Assembly (NCBI GenBank): GCA_017616895.1
Contig: JAFZXE010000011.1
Location: 82,462-146,461, forward strand
Direction: 5' to 3'
Source of the DNA: Bacteroidales bacterium
GTDB taxonomy: Bacteria; Bacteroidota; Bacteroidia; Bacteroidales; P3
Length of the DNA: 64,000 bases
A model generated the notes under the pieces. It was not told the origin of the DNA. It ran no database searches and saw nothing but the letters and a program-made list of their open reading frames with translations. This document shows, piece after piece, positions 51,661 through 59,535 of the stretch (its first letter is position 1; each line of letters starts with the position of its first letter). A program made the translations under genes and the position numbers.

Positions 51661-52530
51661 TCAGAGGATATTACCTAGCTGCTCCTTGATTTTCTCAAGC
51701 TCGTCTTTCATTTCGACCACCAGACGCTGTATGTCAACATGGTTGGCTTTGGAACCTGTGGTGTTGATTTCGCGTCCCATCTCCTGAGCTACAAAGGCAA
51801 GCTTTTTGCCACAGTCCTCCTCGTTGCGCATAGTGTCGCGGAAGAAGGCGATATGCTTGGCTAGACGGACTTTTTCCTCGGTGATGTCGAGTTTCTCAAG
51901 ATAATAGATGAGTTCCTGCTCAAAACGAACCGGGTCAACCTCCTTCACGGCGAAGTCGGCAAAGTAACGCTTGATGCGGTCGCGGGCGGTTTCGATACGC
52001 TCGCCCTCATACTGCGGGATGAGGTTGAGGCGCTGCTCGATAGCATCGACATGTTTGACAAAATCCTGTTCAAGGACAGAACCCTCATGGGCACGGAAGG
52101 CGTCAACATCGTCAATGGCGGCGTTGATGCAGGCAGAGACGACGGCCCAGTCGGCATCGGATATTTCATCGACAGAGCCAGAAACCCAGAGGTCTGACTG
52201 ACGGACAAGAGAGGTAATCAGTTCCCCATCGGAAACAGCCACACCCATCTCCTTTGTGGCGGCTGCAAGCTCGGAAAAACGAGCCTTCAGCAGGTCTCGG
52301 TTGAGTTGGGCATCCTCGGCGGTGGTGAGAATTTCGCTCAGGATGAAGTCTATCTTGCCACGATTGAAGCGCGAAAGCATGGAACGCACCTCAAGGTCGT
52401 GCGAACGGTAGCGCTGAGGCATTTTGACACCGAGGTCAAGCTGTTTGCTGTTGAGGGTTTTTATTTCGACTGTAACTGTCATGCCGCCGGCGACACACTG
52501 CCGTTTGGCAAAGCCTGTCATGGATTTCAT
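51661..52530 (-). CDS. YicC-family endoribonuclease-like protein
   Basis: A 289-residue YicC-like protein. The N-terminus MKSMTGFAKRQ is the family's conserved start and the C-terminus carries the helical DUF1732 part with EMGREINTTGSKAN. In Escherichia coli YicC relatives act as ribonucleases with stress functions. The start ATG 52530 is supported by the conserved N-terminus. apbE lies next in the same direction, with about 40 nt between. Confidence 0.85.
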   Translation of the reverse strand: MKSMTGFAKRQCVAGGMTVTVEIKTLNSKQLDLGVKMPQRYRSHDLEVRSMLSRFNRGKIDFILSEILTTAEDAQLNRDLLKARFSELAAATKEMGVAVSDGELITSLVRQSDLWVSGSVDEISDADWAVVSACINAAIDDVDAFRAHEGSVLEQDFVKHVDAIEQRLNLIPQYEGERIETARDRIKRYFADFAVKEVDPVRFEQELIYYLEKLDITEEKVRLAKHIAFFRDTMRNEEDCGKKLAFVAQEMGREINTTGSKANHVDIQRLVVEMKDELEKIKEQLGNIL

Positions 52531-52571
52531 ACGAATTGAACTTGAGAGTTTATTATTGAAAACGATTATAT

Positions 52572-53588
52572 CTATTGCTGCCTGTTAAGAATCTTATTGA
52601 AAGAGTCGGTGGCGTAGGTCTTGTATCGTCCACCGTCGTCGTAGATGAAATAAACCGAAGATATTTCGGGATGAGAATTTATGAATGATAGCGAGCTATC
52701 CAACCCCATAACCATGAAAGCAGTGGCTAGGGCGTCGGCACGCCATGCGGTGCTGTCAACAACAGTTACACTGAGGAGTGAATGGTTGACTGGATAGCCG
52801 GTCTTGGGATCGATAGTGTGCGAATAGCGTACACCGTCCTTTTCATAATACTTGCGGTAGTTTCCAGAGGTCACCAAAGCTGCGTTGCGGAGCTCGACGG
52901 CTTGCATGACTTCGGGCTCACTGAAGCGGTTGTCGGCAGGTTTTTCTATGCCCACTACCCATGGGTGGCCGCCTTTCTTGAAACCGCGGGCAATGACCTC
53001 GCCGCCGACATCGATAAGATAGTCGGTGATGCCGAGAGAGTCAAGGTAGTATGCAAGGAGGTCAACGGAATAGCCCTGGGCAATAGCATTGAAGTCAATC
53101 TCGGTGCGAGCATCGTCGCGCCAAAATATTTTAGAACCGTTGTCACCCATACGCATACCCACATCAGAGCGACAGATGAGGAGAAGGCTGTCGATGGTGG
53201 AAGAGTCGGGGGAAGTGCCATTCTTTGCACCGAAGCCCCACGCATTGACGAGAGTGCCAACACGACAGTCGAAAGCGCCACCGGTGAGATGATTGACATA
53301 AAGAGATTTCTCAAGGATATCGGCGGTAATAGGAAACAGAATGCTGTCGTCGCCGCAGTTGAGACGGTTGAGGTTGGACGAATCAACCCAAAGAGATACT
53401 GCTCGGTCAAAGTCGAGGAGGATGGAATCAATCTGACGCTGCAGGGACCGATGCTGAGGGTCGAAATACTGAACGCTATAAAAGGTTCCCTGAGCGCGCC
53501 CGTCGAACTTGAAGAAGTCGGACTTGTGTCCGCACGAAGAACAGAGAAGCAGGATGAGCGACAAGTAAATGAGCGTTTTTCTCAGCAT
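52572..53588 (-). CDS. apbE: FAD:protein FMN transferase ApbE (lipoprotein)
   Basis: A 338-residue flavin transferase that attaches FMN to threonines of electron-transport proteins such as NqrC/RnfG. The signal peptide carries a lipobox (LLLCSSC, cysteine near 19). Family motifs are GRAQGTFYSVQYFD at the start of the mature part, DFNAIAQGYSVDLLAYYLDS, YLIDVGGEV, and the YSHTIDPKTGYPV segment near the C-terminus with the following conserved Thr/Asp region. Length fits. No Nqr or Rnf genes lie in the window. Confidence 0.9.
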   Translation of the reverse strand: MLRKTLIYLSLILLLCSSCGHKSDFFKFDGRAQGTFYSVQYFDPQHRSLQRQIDSILLDFDRAVSLWVDSSNLNRLNCGDDSILFPITADILEKSLYVNHLTGGAFDCRVGTLVNAWGFGAKNGTSPDSSTIDSLLLICRSDVGMRMGDNGSKIFWRDDARTEIDFNAIAQGYSVDLLAYYLDSLGITDYLIDVGGEVIARGFKKGGHPWVVGIEKPADNRFSEPEVMQAVELRNAALVTSGNYRKYYEKDGVRYSHTIDPKTGYPVNHSLLSVTVVDSTAWRADALATAFMVMGLDSSLSFINSHPEISSVYFIYDDGGRYKTYATDSFNKILNRQQ

Positions 53589-53667
53589 AGGGATGCGGTA
53601 TGAATTGAAAAAGCGTCCGGCACACTGATACGTTTACCGAACGCTTTTTGACAAAAACAAGCGATTG

Positions 53668-55167
53668 TTATTTCTTAACTGCAATCTTCTGGTTGACGAC
53701 GGAGCCGTCGGTCATACGCAAAGAGAGCATGTAGATGCCGTTGTTGTAGCGGGAGAGGTCGAGTGAAAGCTGTTCGCCAACAGTTTGGAAAGACTCAATC
53801 TTCTGGCCAGCCATATTGTAAAGGACTACCGACTCTACAGCCTTGGGGCTGTTGATGTTGATGATAGCGGAAGTCGGGTTGGGGAAGATGCGCACATCGG
53901 CTTCGGCAACATCGTCGATGCCAGCGACGTATGGGCTGACCATGACGGTGACGTAAGCGGTGCGCGAGCAGTTCTGGTCGGCTGAGGTTGCGGTGAGAGC
54001 CACGTCGGTGTTCTCCTGAAGGTTGGAGAGTGTGATAGAGGGCTCGTTGGAGGTCTGTCCTTCGTAGCTCCAGGTGAGAGTAGCATCGTCGTGGTCGCAA
54101 ATACCCGTGAGGGTAGTGCCTTCACCAGGCAGGAGGTCGAGTTTACCGCTTATGCGAACCGAAAGATCCTCGTAAACAGTAAGGTTGAGTATGAGATTGC
54201 TGTCGCATCCAGCGGCAGAGGTGCCAACCTTGAAGGTGTCGATTTTGCTTTCGTCGTAGGTATAGCTGCCCAAGACGAAAGTGCCACAGGAAGTGGTGTC
54301 AAGGGTAGTATAAACGGCGGAGTTGATTATCATGTGGATATTCAATCGGTTCTCGATGCACTGACCACCAGTTGTGATGAGGGTGAGACGGTTGGTGTCG
54401 ATGGTCTCGTATGTGCGGATAATGTTGCTGCCGCTACCGAAAGAGACATAGCCGCAACCCTTGACGGTGGTGTCGGAAACGGTACCTTCGGTCGGTGTGG
54501 TGATATGAATGGTAACGTCGAAGATAGAGTCGCACTTGGTGGCGGCTGTATAGGTGACGGTATCCTTGAAGTTGGATTCGGTGGTGTAGGTGACGCCGTG
54601 CCATGTTATGCGTTTGCAGACGGTTGTGTCAATGTCGGCGCCAACGCCATACCTGTTGACGGTAAGGTTGAGGGTGTGGAGCTCAGCACAAGTGCCTGCC
54701 TGCGGGTCAGCATAGACAGTGTCGATGAAGACGGTGTCGGTGGTGAAGGTGTAGCCACGCCAAACGAGTTTCTTGCAGACGATGGTGTCGAGGGTTGTGC
54801 GACCCGTATCCTCGAGGGTGAGGGTCAGGGTGACAGTGCTGTCACAACCGAAACGGTCGGTAAAGGTGTGGTTGTAGGTACCGTCGGTGGTATAGGTCTC
54901 ACCGCCCCACTCGTATTTGCATCCAGCGGTTACGCTAGCGGTGTAGCTGCCAGCGTGGTGAACCTCGAGGTCAAGGACATAGAGAGTGTCGTTACGCATC
55001 AGGAAGGTAACGGTGTCGCTGGTGTAGGTGACGCCATTGATCCATGTGAAGCTTTCGCAAGCGACTTCTGACTGAATCTCATAATTGGCTGCAGTTTTTG
55101 TCTGGGCGCTGGCAATCATGGGGAACATGAGAGCCACTACGGTCAAAACAAATAGTACTTTCTTCAT
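53668..55167 (-). CDS. T9SS-exported repeat protein
   Basis: A 499-residue secreted protein with a signal peptide (MKKVLFVLTVVALMFPMIASAQ). The start ATG 55167 is chosen over an upstream extension that lacks a signal. The body has repeats of about 60-70 residues, each with a C-x-x-x-x-W-x-G-x-x-Y-T-T-like core and a GCDS/KCDS-I or L-x-L-T-V finish, common in cell-surface proteins of this phylum. The last 80 residues are a T9SS sorting domain (RIFPNPTSAIININS, then VVLYNMAGQKIES, LSRYNNGIYMLSLRM and VVNQKIAVKK). Function is unknown, likely surface-exposed. Confidence 0.8.
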   Translation of the reverse strand: MKKVLFVLTVVALMFPMIASAQTKTAANYEIQSEVACESFTWINGVTYTSDTVTFLMRNDTLYVLDLEVHHAGSYTASVTAGCKYEWGGETYTTDGTYNHTFTDRFGCDSTVTLTLTLEDTGRTTLDTIVCKKLVWRGYTFTTDTVFIDTVYADPQAGTCAELHTLNLTVNRYGVGADIDTTVCKRITWHGVTYTTESNFKDTVTYTAATKCDSIFDVTIHITTPTEGTVSDTTVKGCGYVSFGSGSNIIRTYETIDTNRLTLITTGGQCIENRLNIHMIINSAVYTTLDTTSCGTFVLGSYTYDESKIDTFKVGTSAAGCDSNLILNLTVYEDLSVRISGKLDLLPGEGTTLTGICDHDDATLTWSYEGQTSNEPSITLSNLQENTDVALTATSADQNCSRTAYVTVMVSPYVAGIDDVAEADVRIFPNPTSAIININSPKAVESVVLYNMAGQKIESFQTVGEQLSLDLSRYNNGIYMLSLRMTDGSVVNQKIAVKK

Positions 55168-55472
55168 ATTGATTGAATGATTTTTGTTTACCAATGAAGT
55201 ATTAATAACTAATTTCCAACATACTACGACATACGTACGCAGAGTGGGGTATTTTTTCAACAATGTGCAAAGATAGGATTTTTTTTATATAAAAAAGAAA
55301 TTATGGAAAAAATGTTTGGTTTATGGATGAAAATGGGGTGAGTGGATAGAGGTTCGACAGCGTTTGCAGAGTATTTTTTGAAAGGAAGCATAATTTTTTT
55401 CTAATGGCGGGGTTATTTTTTAGTGACTTGTGACCTGTGACCTGTGGGCGGGTCGGATTGAAAAAACACAAA
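55168..55472. other. Intergenic region between the T9SS gene and aroE
   Basis: No gene found. On the minus strand TATCTTTG (plus-strand CAAAGATA at 55268-55275) gives a possible -7 element for the T9SS cargo gene, with no clear -33 partner. GTGACTTGTGACCTGTGACC repeats at 55422-55446 precede aroE. Confidence 0.5.
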
Positions 55473-56183
55473 ATGGCTTTGTTTGGACTTATCGGACACC
55501 CTGTGGAACATTCGTTTTCGAAAGAACTGTTTGACAGCAGGTTCGATGGACAGCATAAATATGAGTTGATTGATCTAGAAAAGGTTGACGAACTGCGGAA
55601 ATTGGTGACGGAGCTAGGGCTTTCGGGGTTCAACGTTACAATACCACACAAAAAGGCCGTAGTGGGCGTGGTTGACAGGTTGACAGATGTGGCGGAGAAA
55701 ATCGGAGCGGTGAACTGCGTGAGGGTTGAGACGGACGGAAGCCTGACTGGCCACAATACCGATGCAGAGGCATTTTGCCGCGAACTTGCAGCAGTCGGCG
55801 AAAGACATACCGCATTGATACTGGGGACCGGCGGAGCCGCACATGCCGTAGGATATGCCCTGAAACGGATGGGCGTAAGATACAAGATGGTGAGCCGATA
55901 TCCGAGATGCGGGACAATATCGTATGAAGAAGCCTACGCGACGACGGATGAGGTGGACTTGATTGTGAACGCTACGCCGGTGGGTATGTGGCCAAATGTG
56001 GAAAACACCCCATGGGATAAGCCCGAAATCCTGACAGGGAAACATTTTGTTTACGACCTAGTATATAATCCATCTCCCACACGACTGATGCGTGAGGCAT
56101 CCGCCTATGGAGCCCAAGTGAAAGACGGGTTGGGGATGTTGAGTAGGCAGGCAGAGCTGTCGTGGAGTTTTTGGGGGATTTAG
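55473..56183 (+). CDS. aroE: Shikimate dehydrogenase
   Basis: A 236-residue short-type AroE that reduces 3-dehydroshikimate to shikimate. The start MALFGLIGHPVEHSFSK is the standard N-terminus; the frame upstream of 55473 is not needed. The catalytic lysine is in NVTIPHKKAVV and the NADP loop in ILGTGGAAHAVGYAL. The C-terminal end has VYDLVYNPSPTRLM and GLGMLSRQAELSW. At about 236 residues it is shorter than typical AroE (about 270). mnmA lies immediately downstream on the other strand. Confidence 0.9.
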   Translation: MALFGLIGHPVEHSFSKELFDSRFDGQHKYELIDLEKVDELRKLVTELGLSGFNVTIPHKKAVVGVVDRLTDVAEKIGAVNCVRVETDGSLTGHNTDAEAFCRELAAVGERHTALILGTGGAAHAVGYALKRMGVRYKMVSRYPRCGTISYEEAYATTDEVDLIVNATPVGMWPNVENTPWDKPEILTGKHFVYDLVYNPSPTRLMREASAYGAQVKDGLGMLSRQAELSWSFWGI

Positions 56184-56186
56184 CGG

Positions 56187-57257
56187 TCAGTGTCCGCTTG
56201 TTATTTCGCCTGAGGCAACCACAAGGTGAGCTTTTTCGTCGTAGATTGTAGCGTACTGTCCGGCGGCGATTCCCTGGATGCGGGAGTCGGATACGAGTCG
56301 CACATTGTCGCCATCGCGCCTCAGAATGGCATCGGCAATGTCTGGAGTATGACGAATCTTAAACTTGACGCGGCGAGAAGAAAAGTCGCCCCAAATGTCT
56401 TTGCTTAGGTAATGAAAGCCTGTCAGGTCGATGACATTGCCGTACTGAGTGGAAGGGTCGTAGCCCTGCGAGACATAAAGAATGTTGTTGGGTATATCCT
56501 TCTTTACGACAAACCAAGGTCCACCGCTCAGGAAAAGACCTTTGCGCTGCCCAATGGTGTGGAACCAATAGCCTTTGTGGGTTCCCAACTTGCGTCCAGT
56601 TTCAAGTTCGACAATGTCGCCCTCGTGCTCGCCAAGGTATCGGCGGAGGAAGTCGTTGTAGTTTATTTTCCCGAGGAAGCAGATGCCCTGAGAGTCCTTG
56701 CGTTCGGCACTGGGAAGGTGGGCGGAGCGTGCGATATCGCGCACCTCCGACTTCATCAACCCTCCTATCGGAAACATGAGTTTCGATATCTGATGATGGT
56801 CAAGCTGCGAGAGAAAATCGGTCTGGTCTTTCAGCGGGTCTTTGGCTGTGGCGAGAAACTGGACGCCGTCGATGATGTCGGTAGTGGCGTAATGTCCTGT
56901 GGCGATGCGGTCGTACTGGTAGCCGCAACGCTCCTCGAAAGCGCCGAACTTGATGAGCTTGTTGCACATAACGTCTGGGTTGGGAGTCAACCCTTTGCGG
57001 ACGGTTTCGATAGTGTAGGAGACGACGCGGTCCCAATATTCGCGATGGAGGTCGATGACTTCGAAATGGCAGCCGTATTTCTGTGCGAGCCAGGTGACTA
57101 TCTCAATATCCTCCTCGGCTGGGCAGTCGGTGTAGCCATCCTCTTCCTCTTTGCCGATGCGGATGTAGAAGATATCGGGTTGGAGGCCTTGCTCTTTGAG
57201 CAGGTGAACGACCACGGAGCTGTCAACTCCGCCGGAAACAAGTGCGGCGACCTTCAT
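56187..57257 (-). CDS. mnmA: tRNA-specific 2-thiouridylase MnmA
   Basis: A 356-residue enzyme that makes 2-thiouridine at position 34. The PP-loop SGGVDSSV is at 8-15, the nucleophile cysteine C98 in [12 protein letters not shown] and the second cysteine in QGICFLG. The start [10 protein letters not shown] at ATG 57257 is preferred over an upstream extension. The terminal part has the beta-barrel region with GQYATIYDE. Convergent with aroE, three bases between stops. Confidence 0.93.
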   Translation of the reverse strand: MKVAALVSGGVDSSVVVHLLKEQGLQPDIFYIRIGKEEEDGYTDCPAEEDIEIVTWLAQKYGCHFEVIDLHREYWDRVVSYTIETVRKGLTPNPDVMCNKLIKFGAFEERCGYQYDRIATGHYATTDIIDGVQFLATAKDPLKDQTDFLSQLDHHQISKLMFPIGGLMKSEVRDIARSAHLPSAERKDSQGICFLGKINYNDFLRRYLGEHEGDIVELETGRKLGTHKGYWFHTIGQRKGLFLSGGPWFVVKKDIPNNILYVSQGYDPSTQYGNVIDLTGFHYLSKDIWGDFSSRRVKFKIRHTPDIADAILRRDGDNVRLVSDSRIQGIAAGQYATIYDEKAHLVVASGEITSGH

Positions 57258-57688
57258 AAACCTAATTTCAAACTTGGAGTGTTTTTGGGAGTAACGTGAA
57301 TGTGTGGAGAAATATTGCATAGAGGTTCGTCCCAGGTTTGTCTCAAGTTCGTCCCATGTGTGGGCTTTCGGGCTCCTGGTTGTTGTTTGGATTTGTCTTG
57401 GTTGGCTACTACATTTCTCTTACATGTGCCTTACTTTTTTCTTACGTTGGCCTTACTTTTGTCTTACTTGAATCTTAGTTTTGTAGTACTTGTTATGCAC
57501 ATTTGTAGGAGGTAGAGAGAGGGTAGAAAGCAGGTAGAAAGCACCTTGCGCCTACATTTCTCTCAGTGTGAATCTGGCAAAGGACACGGGAATGTGCCGA
57601 ACGAGGGAGGAGATTGATTCTATAGTGTTGACTAATTGAATATTATACGCAATATCTGGCGGATTTTTGTAAAAATATATAGTAAATG
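57258..57688. other. Intergenic region without a gene; mostly the 11-bp-period array
   Basis: No credible gene is present; the 71-codon frame at 57300-57515 follows from the repeats. The 11-bp array at 57323-57575 covers most of it. The remaining 110 bases lead to the rimP promoter. Confidence 0.7.
57323..57575. repeat. Degenerate 11-bp-period array, about 23 units
   Basis: Contiguous 11-mers begin AGGTTCGTCCC, AGGTTTGTCTC, AAGTTCGTCCC; then ACATTTCTCTT, ACATGTGCCTT, ACTTTTTTCTT, ACGTTGGCCTT, ACTTTTGTCTT, ACTTGAATCTT; and finally AGGTAGAGAGA, GGGTAGAAAGC, AGGTAGAAAGC. The pattern is a purine-rich start and a pyrimidine-rich end of each unit. The frame of 11 holds for all 23 units although unit sequences drift. 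Confidence 0.88.
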
Positions 57689-57719
57689 TTTGCTAATTGG
57701 GAAAATATCAGTACTTTTG
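57689..57719 (+). promoter_or_regulatory. Promoter of rimP-nusA-infB
   Basis: TTTG (57689-57692), 19 nt, TACTTTTG (57712-57719), an exact Bacteroides-type -33/-7 pair. The rimP start is at 57773, giving a leader of about 45 nt. Confidence 0.82.
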
Positions 57720-57733
57720 CAGCGAATTTCGAG

Positions 57734-57751
57734 AGGGGACTTGGGTCCCCT
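57734..57751 (+). promoter_or_regulatory. Hairpin in the rimP leader
   Basis: AGGGGAC (57734-57740), loop TTGG, GTCCCCT (57745-57751): a 7-bp GC-rich stem in the leader between promoter and start. It is followed by TAACTTTTG, a weak T run. It may regulate the operon or attenuate it. It resembles leader hairpins before rimP in this phylum, from memory. Confidence 0.6.
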
Positions 57752-57772
57752 TAACTTTTGTATGTAAGCGAT

Positions 57773-58213
57773 ATGATAGACAAACTGAAAGTGATGGAAG
57801 TGGTGAAGGAAACCCTTGAGGGAGGCCCGCTGTTTCTAGTTGGAATGAAGATAACCCCTGACAACAGGATATTCATAGACATTGACGGTGACGAGGGAGT
57901 GACGATAGACGACTGCATCGAGTTGAGTCGTAAGGTTGAAAACAGCCTGAATAGGGACGATGAGGATTTCGAACTGAACGTGTCGTCGGCAGGTGCGGAT
58001 TCGCCACTGAAGATGCCGAGACAATACAAGAGACATGTGGGAAGAGAGTTGTCGGTGACAACAAACGAAGGCGAAAAAAACGAGGGAGTTCTGACAGAGG
58101 CCGACGAGCAAGGAATCACTCTGAAGACAAGAGGCACAAAGAAGCAGGCCGGCGAAGAGCTGCACTACAAATACAGCGAGATTAAAACAGCCAAAGTGGT
58201 TATAAAATTCTGA
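57773..58213 (+). CDS. rimP: Ribosome maturation factor RimP
   Basis: A 146-residue protein assisting 30S assembly. The ATG at 57773 (MIDKLKVMEVVKETL) is chosen over a TTG 15 nt upstream. The N-terminal domain has the VTIDDCIELSRKVE segment, then the family's VSSAGADSPLKMPRQYKRHVGR motif at about 73-94. Length is typical for Bacteroidota. nusA follows after 26 nt. Confidence 0.92.
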   Translation: MIDKLKVMEVVKETLEGGPLFLVGMKITPDNRIFIDIDGDEGVTIDDCIELSRKVENSLNRDDEDFELNVSSAGADSPLKMPRQYKRHVGRELSVTTNEGEKNEGVLTEADEQGITLKTRGTKKQAGEELHYKYSEIKTAKVVIKF

Positions 58214-58239
58214 ATATAAACAATTACAAGATAAACAAG

Positions 58240-59478
58240 ATGAAGACGCAAGATCTGATTGAATCGTTTTCCGAATTCAAAGAGTTTAAGAACATCGACA
58301 GAGAGCGACTGATGCGCATACTGGAAGAGGTTTTCAGAGCAGCTCTGGCGAAGCGTTTCGGAACGGACGACAACTTCAACATTATCGTAAACATCGACAA
58401 GGGTGAGCTTGAGATATTCCGCAACCGCCTTATCGTCGAGGACGACGAACTGAAAGACCCGAAGAGAGAGATTGCTTACAGCGAGGCAGTGAAGATAGAA
58501 AGCGACTTCGAGGTGGGCGAAGAGGTGTCAGAGCCGATATACATGAGCGAGTTCGGCAGAAGAGAGATTCTCACCATCCGCCAGAACCTGGTGTCGAAGG
58601 TGCAGGACTACGAGAAGTCGCTGGTGTTCCAGAAATACAAGGAAAGAGTGGGCGAGGTAATCGTGGGCGAAGTGTATCAGCCGTGGAACAAGGAAATCAT
58701 CGTGCTGGACGAGGACAAGATAGAACTGGTGCTGCCTAAGAGCGAGCAGATTCCGTCCGACCACTACCATAAAGGTGACACCGTGAGGGCCGTTGTGCTA
58801 AAGGTGGAAATGAGAAACAACGCACCCGTGATTATTCTTTCTAGAACGTCGCCGATATTCCTTGAAAGACTTATGGAAGCCGAAGTGCCCGAGATTTACG
58901 ACGGCCTTATCACTATAAAGAACATTGTGCGCGTACCCGGCGAGAGAGCCAAGATTGCAGTGGAGAGCTATGACGACAGAATCGACCCCGTGGGAAGCTG
59001 CGTGGGCGTAAAGGGCAGCCGAATACACGGCATTGTGCGTGAACTGCACAACGAGAGCATCGACGTGCTGAACTATACGCCTAGAATCGACATCATGATA
59101 CAGCGTGCCCTGAGTCCTGCAAGAGTGTCGAACATCAAGATTGACGAGGAAAACAAAAAAGCAAAAGTGTTCATGGAGCCCGACCAGGTGTCGCTTGCAA
59201 TAGGTAAAGGCGGCCACAACATCAAGTTGGCTGGCAAACTTGTGGGTTACGAGATTGAGGTCTATAGAGATTCCGACGAGGACTACGACGATGTGGATCT
59301 GCAAGAGTTCAACGACGAAATCGACCAGTGGATTATCGATGTGCTGGTCGGCATCGGATGCGACACCGCTAAGAGCGTGCTGAACATATCGAAAGAAGAC
59401 CTGCTGAAGCGCACAGACCTGGAGGAGGAGACCATAGACCACGTGCTGGAAGTGCTGCGTGCCGAGTTTGAGGAATAA
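58240..59478 (+). CDS. nusA: Transcription termination/antitermination factor NusA
   Basis: A 412-residue protein with the N-terminal RNA-polymerase-binding domain (about 1-125), an S1 domain (about 130-200) and two KH domains (the GSCVGVKGSRIHGIVRELHNE and LAIGKGGHNIKLAGKLVG GxxG loops). A helix-hairpin-helix-like tail (IDVLVGIGCDTAKSVLNIS) closes it. Usual order rimP-nusA-infB. The infB start is 57 nt downstream. Confidence 0.95.
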   Translation: MKTQDLIESFSEFKEFKNIDRERLMRILEEVFRAALAKRFGTDDNFNIIVNIDKGELEIFRNRLIVEDDELKDPKREIAYSEAVKIESDFEVGEEVSEPIYMSEFGRREILTIRQNLVSKVQDYEKSLVFQKYKERVGEVIVGEVYQPWNKEIIVLDEDKIELVLPKSEQIPSDHYHKGDTVRAVVLKVEMRNNAPVIILSRTSPIFLERLMEAEVPEIYDGLITIKNIVRVPGERAKIAVESYDDRIDPVGSCVGVKGSRIHGIVRELHNESIDVLNYTPRIDIMIQRALSPARVSNIKIDEENKKAKVFMEPDQVSLAIGKGGHNIKLAGKLVGYEIEVYRDSDEDYDDVDLQEFNDEIDQWIIDVLVGIGCDTAKSVLNISKEDLLKRTDLEEETIDHVLEVLRAEFEE

Positions 59479-59535
59479 TGCAAGCAACGGACAAAGGTCA
59501 ATAACTAGAAACAACAAATCTATTCTCTTTTTTTG

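Noticed and set aside
57300-57515. Short plus-strand gene of 71 codons
   Set aside because: It lies entirely in the 11-bp array; its hydrophobic Leu/Phe run is produced by the CTT-rich repeat.
57258-57688. Replication origin or attachment site in the repeat-rich spacer
   Set aside because: No DnaA-box cluster, dnaA or parB gene, and no tRNA end repeat was seen.
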